Shown here piece by piece: positions 6,986 through 13,315 of a stretch of DNA of 14,354 bases. Made by a program: the position numbers and the translations under genes. Under the pieces are notes generated by a model. That model made no database searches, was not told where the DNA came from, and saw nothing but the letters and a program-made list of their open reading frames with translations. Position 1 is the stretch's first letter; the number at the start of each line of letters is the position of its first letter. This DNA comes from Armatimonadota bacterium. GTDB lineage: Bacteria > Cloacimonadota > Cloacimonadia > Cloacimonadales > TCS61. The stretch is from positions 1 through 14,354 of the forward strand of contig JAUWNO010000017.1 in NCBI GenBank assembly GCA_030612605.1. Reading direction: 5' to 3'.

Positions 6986-8341
6986 AAGATCTTAATCATA
7001 GACGATGATTTTGCAGTACAAACATCCTTGAGTCTTCTCTTGAACCAGAATGATTATGAAACTGCTACTGCTTCCGATCCTGATGAAGCTCTGGATGTAA
7101 TAAATGAAGTAAAACCCGACCTGATAATTCTGGATATGAATTTCACAATGGAAACCACTGGTGAAGAAGGGCTTGCACTCTTAAAAGAAATTAAATCACT
7201 ACTTCCTGCAATTCCCGTAATTCTCATCACAGCTTGGGGTTCAATTTCGCTGGCTGTGGATGGCATGAAAGCAGGAGCTGTGGATTTTATCACCAAACCC
7301 TGGAGCAATGAGTTTTTCCTGCAATCTGTTCGAACTGCCTTGTGCCTTTCTAAGGAAACAGAACAAAAACTGACTCGCAACCAGATTGACTCAAAATATA
7401 ATTTCGAGAGTATCATTGGGAAAGATCCTGTCTTTGTAGCAGCACTGGAAACAGTTGGTCGTGTAAGCAAAACAGATGCTTCAGTATTGATACTGGGCGA
7501 AAGCGGAACAGGTAAAGAACTTATCGCTGAAGCAATCCACAAAAATAGTTCACGTAAGAATCAACCTTTCGTAAAAGTAAATCTTGGTGGAATATCTTCT
7601 TCTTTGTTCGAAAGCGAAATGTTCGGTCATATAAAAGGTTCATTCACTGATGCCAGATACGATCGCATCGGGCGTTTTGAGATGGCGAACAATGGTACGA
7701 TATTCCTGGATGAGATCGGTGAGCTGGATATCAATATGCAGGTAAAACTTTTGAGAGTGCTTCAGGACAGGACTTTTGAGGTACTGGGCTCCAGTAAACC
7801 CAGAACTGTAAATGTGAGAGTAATCTGTGCAACCAATAGAGACCTGGAGGAAATGGTAAACACTAACGAATTCAGAGAAGACCTTTATTACCGTATAAAC
7901 CTGATATCTCTCAAACTTCCAGCTTTGCGGGAACGAGCAGGGGATATTCCGCTTTTGGCAAATTATTTTATTAAAACGCTTCAAAATAAATACAAACGAC
8001 CGGGACTGCAAATAAATAAGCAGGCAATGAACTGGCTAAAAGGGCTTTCCTGGTCTGGAAATATACGGGAATTAAAAAACCTGGTGGAAAGAGCAGTGGT
8101 AATCTCCAATAAAGATTTTCTGGAATTAGATAATTTCACAAAGGAATTTATTACCGGACCTCAAAAAATAACTTCCAAAAAGCTCCCGGATGTTGGCACT
8201 ATGACACTTGAAGAAATGGAAAAAGCAATGATCTTAAAGGCTTTGAAAGAAAATAAAAATCTCAGCCGGGTTGCCAGAATACTGGGAATCAGTAGGGCAG
8301 CATTGTATCGCAGAATGGAGAAATTCGGTATCTCTGCATGA
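6986..8341 (+). CDS. Sigma-54-dependent response regulator (NtrC family), start codon damaged
   Basis: Domains in order are a receiver, an AAA+ sigma-54 interaction domain and a Fis-type helix-turn-helix. The receiver begins KILIIDDDFAVQ from 6986, has its phospho-acceptor Asp in LIILDMNF (codon 7133-7135), the Thr of LITAWGS and the Lys of ITKPW. The AAA+ domain has Walker A GESGTGKE, the sigma-54 contact loop as GSFTDA, Walker B GTIFLDEIGEL and the arginine region FREDLYYRINLI. The C-terminus LSRVARILGISRAALYRRM is the DNA-binding helix-turn-helix. No ATG, GTG or TTG lies in frame between the stop at 6962 and TTG 7028, which would cut off the acidic pocket. One added G (CATGAAG for CATAAG at 6983) would give ATG-AAG-ATC in frame at the right distance from GGAGG. 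It overlaps the kinase by four bases and probably activates the promoter at 154-169. Confidence 0.9.
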   Translation, partial: KILIIDDDFAVQTSLSLLLNQNDYETATASDPDEALDVINEVKPDLIILDMNFTMETTGEEGLALLKEIKSLLPAIPVILITAWGSISLAVDGMKAGAVDFITKPWSNEFFLQSVRTALCLSKETEQKLTRNQIDSKYNFESIIGKDPVFVAALETVGRVSKTDASVLILGESGTGKELIAEAIHKNSSRKNQPFVKVNLGGISSSLFESEMFGHIKGSFTDARYDRIGRFEMANNGTIFLDEIGELDINMQVKLLRVLQDRTFEVLGSSKPRTVNVRVICATNRDLEEMVNTNEFREDLYYRINLISLKLPALRERAGDIPLLANYFIKTLQNKYKRPGLQINKQAMNWLKGLSWSGNIRELKNLVERAVVISNKDFLELDNFTKEFITGPQKITSKKLPDVGTMTLEEMEKAMILKALKENKNLSRVARILGISRAALYRRMEKFGISA

Positions 8342-9632
8342 AATTGAAAATCAAATATATCCTCTTTGTTTCATTTATTCACATAATTCTCATTTTATTA
8401 TCTTTGCGTATGTTCAAGGAAAATATCTATTATTTTATAGCTGCTGAAGCATTTATCATTTGTACAATTATCATATCGATGATTTTATACAGACAGTTCA
8501 TTCAACCCATCAACATTATCTCATCCGGCATTGAATCTCTGGAAGATAAAGATTTCAGTATGAAATTCGTGAAGGTCGGTCATTTTGAGATGGATCAGCT
8601 AATTGAGGTCTATAATAGGATGATAGACCAGCTTCGGGAAGAACGGATCAAACAGCGGGAACAGCATTTTTCCTGCAGAACCTGATAGAATCATCACCAT
8701 CAGGTATTGTTATTCTGGATTTTGATGAAATAATTACTCAGATCAATCCTGCAGCCATACATTTCCTTGGCTTAAAAACAGATAATATTATTGGAAAATC
8801 TTTCGATAAATTGCCCGGCAAATTACCTGTAGAATTGAATAAACTCCAATCTGGAAACTCAGAAATTATTCCCATAAGCGGGATGAAAACATTCAAATGC
8901 CAGAAGGCAAGTTTTGTAGATCGCGGTTTTAATCATCATTTTATACTTATCGAGGAACTCACGGATGAACTTTTGAAGACAGAACGAAAAGCTTATGAGA
9001 AAGTTATACGAATGATGTCCCATGAATTGAATAATTCGCTGGGTGCGGTTAATTCTATATTGAACACATGTTTAAATTTTAAAGACCAACTGCAAAAAAA
9101 AGATAAGAGAAGTTACGAAGAGGCACTCAATGTGGCAATAGAAAGGAACACTCACCTGAACAGGTTTATGGAAAATTTTGCCAATGTTGTTCGTATCCCT
9201 TCACCAAAAAAGACAGAAACCGACCTGCATGAACTACTAAAAAACGTGGGCAAATTTATATTTGCAGATATTGAAAAAAGAAACATCAAACTGCGATGGG
9301 AACTTGATTCACAACCTCTGATGGTTAAGCTGGATAAACAGCAGATGGAACAGGTGCTGGTAAATATTTTTAAGAATGCTGTGGAAGCTATCGAAAAAAA
9401 TGGTGAAATTACAATTGTAACAACTCCAAACAAACAACTAATAATCCGGGATAATGGAAAGGGAGTTTCAGAAGATATTCAGCAGAAATTATTTACACCC
9501 TTTTTCAGTACGAAGAAGAACGGACAGGGAATTGGACTTACTGTAACGCGCGAGATATTATTGAATCATGGATTCAAATTTTCATTGGAAACAAATGAGG
9601 AGGGTGAGACGGAGTTTGTAATTGAGTTTTAG
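8338..9632 (+). pseudogene. Sensor histidine kinase (HAMP-PAS-HisKA-HATPase), frameshifted
   Basis: Two adjoining reading frames (8338-8685, and a second one open through 9632) together make one normal kinase of about 431 residues. The first part has membrane helices at about 7-24 and 32-51, only some eight residues between them, and a HAMP-like region QPINIISSGIESLEDKDF. Frame one ends QREQHFSCRT; frame two reads FLQNLIESSPSGIVILDF, the start of a PAS domain. The join falls in a five-T run (8667-8671); a sixth T restores one frame. Then come the H-box MMSHELNNSLGAVNSI (His codon 9022-9024), N-box VNIFKNAVEAI, G1 RDNGKGV, F-box and G2 GQGIGLT, all intact. The start overlaps the regulator stop. 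Whether the shift is real or an assembly error cannot be told here. With almost no periplasmic sensor, it may read membrane or exporter state. Confidence 0.88.
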
Positions 9633-9647
9633 GAGAAATGGAGAAAG
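9631..9647. repeat. Short GGAGAAA-type purine piece at the kinase/HepT junction
   Basis: AGGAGAAATGGAGAAAG begins inside the kinase stop codon and uses the same units that flank the four-helix-bundle gene. It is followed by a nine-T run and the 3' end of the convergent HepT gene. It marks the edge of the accessory region. Confidence 0.6.
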
Positions 9648-9658
9648 AAGTTTTTTTT

Positions 9659-10003
9659 TCAGGAATTATAGTCTTGTAGAATTTTTTCTATAAAGGATTT
9701 TAATTCCGGTAGTCTCTTTTTAATTGTTTCCCAAACAAGCTTGTAATCAACTCCAAAATAGAAATGAATTAATCTATCTCTCATTCCAGCTATTTCTTTC
9801 CAGGGGATGTTCGGGTAATTAATTTTGATCTCATCAGGAATTTTCTTAACTGCTTCCCCAATTATCTCAAATTTTCGAATTACTGCACTGGAAGTTTTGT
9901 CGTCAGATATAAATTCTTCAAAATGCATTTCATTAACAAAATTTTCGATATTATTAATACACTCAATAATATCTTTGAGATATAAGGTATAATTTCTTTT
10001 CAT
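9659..10003 (-). CDS. hepT: HepT-like toxin (DUF86 family RNase)
   Basis: The 114-residue all-helical product carries RDRLIHFY, the R-x4-H-x-Y motif of HepT, which forms the RNase active site and holds the tyrosine that the MNT antitoxin modifies with AMP in characterised systems. IRKFEIIGEAVKKIP and the WKEIAGMRD segment before the motif are also typical. The size is normal. ATG 10003 overlaps the stop of the nucleotidyltransferase gene by four bases (ATGA), so antitoxin is translated first and toxin is coupled. The gene runs against the kinase gene and ends 27 bases from the kinase stop. Confidence 0.9.
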   Translation of the reverse strand: MKRNYTLYLKDIIECINNIENFVNEMHFEEFISDDKTSSAVIRKFEIIGEAVKKIPDEIKINYPNIPWKEIAGMRDRLIHFYFGVDYKLVWETIKKRLPELKSFIEKILQDYNS

Positions 10004-10293
10004 AGAGAAATAACCTCATTTAAAATCATATCTTTAAGTTCCTGTCTTAATGCTCTCTTTGGTACAATATCGACTTTATGTTTCAGTTTTTCTTCAATGA
10101 AAATTCCTAAACCAGATAAATCAAAGAGATCGGCATTATCTTCAAAATCAACTAAAATATCTATATCGCTTTTTTCATTTTGTTCTTTTCGTACAAATGA
10201 GCCGAATAATCCGATTTCTTTTAAATGAAATTCCTTTTTTAAAAGCTTTTGATTCTTTTTTAAAAAATCTAAAATTTCTTTTTTGGATAACAT
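10000..10293 (-). CDS. mntA: MntA-like minimal nucleotidyltransferase antitoxin
   Basis: The 97-residue product has the G-S-x10-D-x-D catalytic motif of minimal nucleotidyltransferases: GSFVRKEQNEKSDIDILVDF. In studied HepT/MntA pairs this enzyme neutralises HepT by attaching AMP to the tyrosine of R-x4-H-x-Y. All catalytic residues visible are present. I chose ATG 10293 (MLSKKEILDFL) because GGAG (complement of 10299-10302) lies five bases before it; the longer reading from 10338 adds an unlikely hydrophobic tail. The pair is the first of several toxin-antitoxin units in this region and lies between two copies of a kinase 3' end. Confidence 0.9.
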   Translation of the reverse strand: MLSKKEILDFLKKNQKLLKKEFHLKEIGLFGSFVRKEQNEKSDIDILVDFEDNADLFDLSGLGIFIEEKLKHKVDIVPKRALRQELKDMILNEVISL

Positions 10294-10319
10294 AATTACT
10301 CCAATACAAATTCCAATTT

Positions 10320-10348
10320 CATAAATTATTTGAATCAATTATTGTCAA
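10320..10348 (-). promoter_or_regulatory. Candidate promoter of the mntA-hepT operon
   Basis: On the - strand an exact TTGACA (complement of 10343-10348) is followed 17-18 bases later by TTTATG/TTATGA. The -35 is perfect, the -10 is poor. It lies about 30 bases upstream of the MntA start, which fits. Confidence 0.3.
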
Positions 10349-10364
10349 TTATTTCAGATTTAAG

Positions 10365-10487
10365 TGCACAAAAACCGGAAAGGGAATCGGGCTTACTTTA
10401 ACCAGAGAAATACTTCTGAATCACGGCTTTAAATTTTCTTTGGAAACAAATGAGAAGAGTGAGACTGAGTTTGGGATGGAGTTCTGA
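10365..10487 (+). pseudogene. Remnant of a second sensor-kinase 3' end
   Basis: The 41 codons from 10365 to the TGA at 10485 read CTKTGKGIGLTLTREILL and continue NHGFKFSLETNEKSETEF to the stop. They match the last 40 residues of the kinase ending at 9632 (GQGIGLTVTREILLNHGF and onward). By eye the two copies agree at about four of five bases over roughly 100 bases, and the differences favour third codon positions. Homology fades upstream of about 10359, just where the MntA promoter region begins. There is no start and no rest of the kinase, so it is a 3' fragment. Five bases separate its stop from the stop of the convergent ATPase gene. Confidence 0.85.
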
Positions 10488-10492
10488 AGAGA

Positions 10493-11704
10493 TTAGTAAG
10501 TTTTATTTTGTCTTAGTATAAATTGACCAAGAAGTGGAACAGCAAAAGAATATTTTCCAAATCTATTTTTATAAATTAATCCCGCTAAGCATAATGAATT
10601 AAGCATTTGGTTCACATGGCTGCTACTGAATGGTTTTTGTATTGTTTGTTTTGATAGTTCAACAATATCTTGAACAGAAAATTCACCTCCGGCATTTTCT
10701 ATTTTAGCGATAACGAGAAGTAACTCTCTCTGACGATCAGTAGCTCTAGACCATCTACCAGCAAAAAAGTCTGTATCTAATTTCCTAATGATTTCTTGTA
10801 AGGGTACTGCTGGATTTTCACCGGCAGCAATTTTTGGGAGAAAAGCATCATAAGCTTCGCGACATATGAATTGTATGAAATAAGGATAACCTCCCGAATG
10901 TTTAATAATTACATTTACAGATTCTGTAGTAAAATTTACAGGACATTTACTACTAATAGGCTTAATTATTGCATTTTTACTATCTTTATTATTCAATCTT
11001 TTTAGGAATACTACCCTAAACATTCTTTCTGCAAATGTTCGAGAATCTACCAGTTTAGGAAAAAGTGTAGGAAGTCCTGTAAGGACTAACATGAATGGGA
11101 TATCCTTTTTTTGAATTGATTGAAAAGTATCGAGCAAAACTCCTAATGGATATTGGTTTTTTGATGCTTGATCTGATAAATTTTGGGCTTCATCATAAGC
11201 AAAAATTATTCCATTAATATTTTGAGATTTCAATTTAGTCCATACAAATTCCAGAATAAATTTTAATTTATCTAAAACTAAACCTGGTGTTTTTTGATAT
11301 AGAGAAATCAGAAAATTAAAACCAAGATTTTTTTCAACGATTTTCTGTGATGAAGAAAAACCAATTTCTAATATTTCTCGTTGAGAAACCATAGTATTTG
11401 ATGTTATTACTGATAGGTCGGTTAATAATCTAATAGCAAGATTTTCTTCACTTATGCTTGCAGATTCCGATAGATCAGTACCTGCCCATAACCATCTATG
11501 TGCAATTGCATCTGGTTTAAACGTATCAAGTAAAACCGTCTTACCTACACCACGTAATCCCGTCAGAACCATGTTTTCTAGAATTGTTTCTTGTGAAATC
11601 AAACGCAGGAATTCTTTTTTTTCATTTTCTCTACCAGCCAGATATGGGGGCATATGACCTGCACCAGGTCTAAATGGATTTTGAAATAAAATAGTTGATG
11701 CCAT
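10493..11704 (-). CDS. AAA+ ATPase, Orc1/Cdc6-like with C-terminal winged helix
   Basis: The 403-residue protein begins NPFRPGAGHMPPYLAGRENE, a usual entry to this group. It has Walker A GLRGVGKT (49-56), Walker B IIFAYDEAQ (Asp-Glu 171-172), a sensor-1-like strand FMLVLTGLP (about 204-212), a lid region with SGGYPYFIQFICREAYDA (about 270-287), and a winged-helix segment (about 325-395, GRWSRATDRQRELLLVIAKI then FSVQDIVELS). This resembles stand-alone archaeal-type ATPases often found in accessory DNA; their substrate is generally unknown. All ATPase motifs look intact. ATG 11704 has a strong AGGAGGAG site and a leader with inverted repeats. It is not in an operon with its neighbours, and lies between the two gene-end remnants. 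Confidence 0.85.
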   Translation of the reverse strand: MASTILFQNPFRPGAGHMPPYLAGRENEKKEFLRLISQETILENMVLTGLRGVGKTVLLDTFKPDAIAHRWLWAGTDLSESASISEENLAIRLLTDLSVITSNTMVSQREILEIGFSSSQKIVEKNLGFNFLISLYQKTPGLVLDKLKFILEFVWTKLKSQNINGIIFAYDEAQNLSDQASKNQYPLGVLLDTFQSIQKKDIPFMLVLTGLPTLFPKLVDSRTFAERMFRVVFLKRLNNKDSKNAIIKPISSKCPVNFTTESVNVIIKHSGGYPYFIQFICREAYDAFLPKIAAGENPAVPLQEIIRKLDTDFFAGRWSRATDRQRELLLVIAKIENAGGEFSVQDIVELSKQTIQKPFSSSHVNQMLNSLCLAGLIYKNRFGKYSFAVPLLGQFILRQNKTY

Positions 11705-11731
11705 GTCTCCTCCTAATTTTAGTATCTATTA

Positions 11732-11769
11732 GCTCTATTTATGAATTTAGAGCACAAACTAAATTTAGT
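11732..11769. promoter_or_regulatory. Paired inverted repeats upstream of the AAA+ ATPase gene
   Basis: GCTCTA (11732-11737) and TAGAGC (11748-11753) form an inverted repeat with a ten-base spacer. Four bases on, ACTAAATTTAGT (11758-11769) is a perfect 12-base palindrome. Both lie 28-65 bases upstream of the ATPase start, where an operator would be placed. No regulator is assigned. Confidence 0.35.
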
Positions 11770-11816
11770 AATAACCATAAAAGATGTCAAGAAGTATTTT
11801 ACAAATTTTACTTAGT

Positions 11817-11939
11817 TCAATTATTGAAAAAGAACTCTTTCAATTCAGCAACTCGTTTCCGTGATAAGATCCAGTATAAAATAAACAATATTCTTGGTGC
11901 AGCTATTAATTCGATGAACAGAACAAAATCCGGTTTCAT
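11817..11939 (-). pseudogene. Remnant of a second copy of the small membrane protein's 3' end
   Basis: Read on the - strand, 11939 to 11817 gives MKPDFVLFIELIAAPRILF then ILYWILSRKRVAELKEFFF and a stop. It aligns with the tail of the membrane protein at 12594-12974 (GKPDFGLLFELLAAPGIMF, ILYWLLSRKRVVE). About 80 of 94 bases match by eye over the shared part (14 mismatches). An in-frame stop lies three codons upstream of its ATG, so the three N-terminal helices are missing. It runs eight codons past the intact gene's stop. It might still be read as a 40-residue peptide, but I take it as a gene fragment. Confidence 0.8.
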
Positions 11940-11958
11940 TACTTTCTCTTAACTTTTT

Positions 11959-12453
11959 TTACTTAATTACTTCTGCCAGTTTCATATCACTGTGAATCAA
12001 ATCGTTTACTATAACAGAAACCTCGGTTTTTTTATTTTCTGCAATTTTTTTTACAAATGCCAAAGCTTCATCATCCAAATAAACTGGAAGATTAAGTTTT
12101 ATTTTGGAATGGTAGAACTTACCTCTCTCCGCTTTAGAAAAATCATATTCTTTCTTCATAACTTTTTCCCCATAATTATTTGCTTCTCTCTTTGTCGCTT
12201 TGCGACTTGAGAATATTCTTATAATCGAATCTGTCTTATCAATTTCCTTGAAAGTATGGCAAACCACAAGTAACTTTCCTGAAAAAGCTAATCCTAAAGT
12301 TATCCATCGTTCTTCATACTCACTATGCTGTTCATCAAATAAAGTTAATGCTTTTGGGTCTTTGAATATAGTACATGCATCCTCAAAGCTTACTCCATGT
12401 TTATCCTTGTTTGTCTTAGCTTTGTTTGGGTCCCATTCAAAATTATATTTCAT
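11959..12453 (-). CDS. BrnT toxin and BrnA antitoxin as one fused reading frame
   Basis: Residues 1-97 are a complete BrnT RNase toxin: FEWDPNKAKTNKDKHGVSFE, FDEQHSEYEERWITLGLA and IRIFSSRKATKREANNY are its conserved blocks. Residues 99-164 are a complete BrnA-type antitoxin starting MKKEYDFSKAERGKFY, with a ribbon-helix-helix-like half LPVYLDDEALAFVKKIAENK. In known loci these are two genes, toxin first, often overlapping. Here YGEKVM joins them with no stop. The codons across the join run through GGGGAAAAA (complement of 12163-12171); removing one base there would end BrnT as YGEKL with TGA overlapping the BrnA ATG, the ordinary layout. The internal ATG (12159) has GGGGA before it, so free BrnA may still be made. 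The toxin start at 12453 has only a weak GGAA site. Confidence 0.85.
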   Translation of the reverse strand: MKYNFEWDPNKAKTNKDKHGVSFEDACTIFKDPKALTLFDEQHSEYEERWITLGLAFSGKLLVVCHTFKEIDKTDSIIRIFSSRKATKREANNYGEKVMKKEYDFSKAERGKFYHSKIKLNLPVYLDDEALAFVKKIAENKKTEVSVIVNDLIHSDMKLAEVIK

Positions 12454-12593
12454 CTACAATTTCCAATCTTGTTACAAAAATCCAAATTAAATGATTTGAA
12501 GAAAACAATTTATTCACATAGCAAAATCTCATTTAAAAAACAAAATCACTTCCCTTCTGTCAAATTAAAAAAAATAGAGCAAGAGTCCTCTTC

Positions 12594-12974
12594 CTATTCA
12601 ACAACCCGTTTCCGGGATAAAAGCCAGTATAAAATAAACATTATTCCAGGTGCAGCTAATAATTCAAAAAGCAGACCAAAATCCGGTTTCCCGTGAGTGA
12701 CTAGCATTTGCAGATGAAAACCGATAATACTGGCGATTGCAATTATTCCACCCAGTCCTTCCCTTTTCCAGGCGATAATAAGTCCTATCATCAATCCAAT
12801 CGGGAAAAATACAAATTGAAACACATCCTTAAATGTAAATGTATCAGTTCCGCTTGAGCTGAAAATGCTTGCACCAAAAAATAATAAGAGAAAAGCTAAA
12901 CTTAAGATACTCCATATCCTTGCGATCCATTTAATTGTAATTGCTACTTTGTTTCTTTTTACAGAATCATTCAT
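12594..12974 (-). CDS. Small four-helix membrane protein of unknown function
   Basis: The 126-residue product has four predicted membrane helices (about 12-35, 48-67, 72-90 and 98-118), a basic start and a basic end (LSRKRVVE). The GLGGIIAIASIIGFHLQ and PGIMFILYWLLSRK segments resemble a family of small uncharacterised integral membrane proteins, but I cannot name a function. A GGAGGAAA site stands six bases before ATG 12974. It is the intact parent of the 3' fragment at 11817-11939; the BrnT-BrnA gene lies between them on the same strand. The 140 bases between it and BrnT contain an exact TTGACA on the - strand (complement of 12558-12563) without a convincing -10. Confidence 0.75.
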   Translation of the reverse strand: MNDSVKRNKVAITIKWIARIWSILSLAFLLLFFGASIFSSSGTDTFTFKDVFQFVFFPIGLMIGLIIAWKREGLGGIIAIASIIGFHLQMLVTHGKPDFGLLFELLAAPGIMFILYWLLSRKRVVE

Positions 12975-12999
12975 TTGGTTTCCTCCTTTATGTTAAGCC

Positions 13000-13158
13000 T
13001 AAGTGGGTTCTGCAAAATACAAAAACAGCTGTCATTCTGAGTTTTCTCCCTTGTTCAGACTCACGAAGAATCTTATTATAAGTAGAGATCCTTCGTTAGA
13101 AAAGCAAGTAGAATTCCTCAGAATGACAAAAAACACACTATTCTGCAGAACTCATTTA
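13000..13158. repeat. Palindromic MITE-like element with nested inverted repeats
   Basis: TAAGTGGGTTCTGCA (13000-13014) pairs with TGCAGAACTCATTTA (13144-13158) over 15 positions, two of them G-U. Inside, GTCATTCTGAG (13031-13041) pairs perfectly with CTCAGAATGAC (13117-13127), and the centre is itself partly symmetric (GAAGAATCTT ... AGAGATCCTTC). No ORF is present. GTCATTCTGAG ... CTCAGAATGAC units are, from general knowledge, a widespread intergenic palindrome. It separates the membrane-protein gene from a broken toxin gene. The - strand bases 13269-13315, before tadA, hold nothing I can name. Confidence 0.7.
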
Positions 13159-13172
13159 AACCGGAGTAAAAA

Positions 13173-13268
13173 CTAATAACTTTCACTTCTGTGTGCCACC
13201 CGGATGATTAAAATAATGAGCTTGGTTTCTTTTCTCTGAAAAATAATGCGATAATTTCCAACTCTTAA
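13173..13268 (-). pseudogene. 3' remnant of a RelE/ParE-family toxin gene
   Basis: On the - strand 13268 to 13173 reads LRVGNYRIIFQRKETKLI then ILIIRVAHRSESY and a stop. The (L)RVGNYRIIF and I-I-RVAHRSE-Y motifs are the hallmark last third of RelE/ParE/HigB toxins. Two codons upstream there is an in-frame stop, so the first two thirds are missing, and no antitoxin gene is visible. The fragment lies between a palindromic element and the 3' end of tadA. Confidence 0.75.
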
Positions 13269-13315
13269 TGGTTATGTGCATAACCTATAAGCATCAATAT
13301 TCTATCTTTTCCATC

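Noticed and set aside
10294..10338. Longer N-terminus of the MntA-like antitoxin
   Set aside because: The extension is unlike the family, and GGAG lies just before ATG 10293.
11695..11952. 85-residue ORF on the + strand
   Set aside because: It is the opposite strand of the membrane-protein remnant and the ATPase leader; it has no motif or ribosome site.
12397..12696. 99-residue ORF on the + strand
   Set aside because: It is antisense to BrnT and to the membrane-protein tail. Its end resembles the + strand ORF at 11695-11952 only because both are antisense to copies of the same gene end.
13269..13315. Stretch reading DGKDRILMLIGYAHNH on the - strand as a further piece of the RelE-type toxin
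   Set aside because: It is in a different frame from the clear toxin remnant, and the match to toxin families is too vague to claim.
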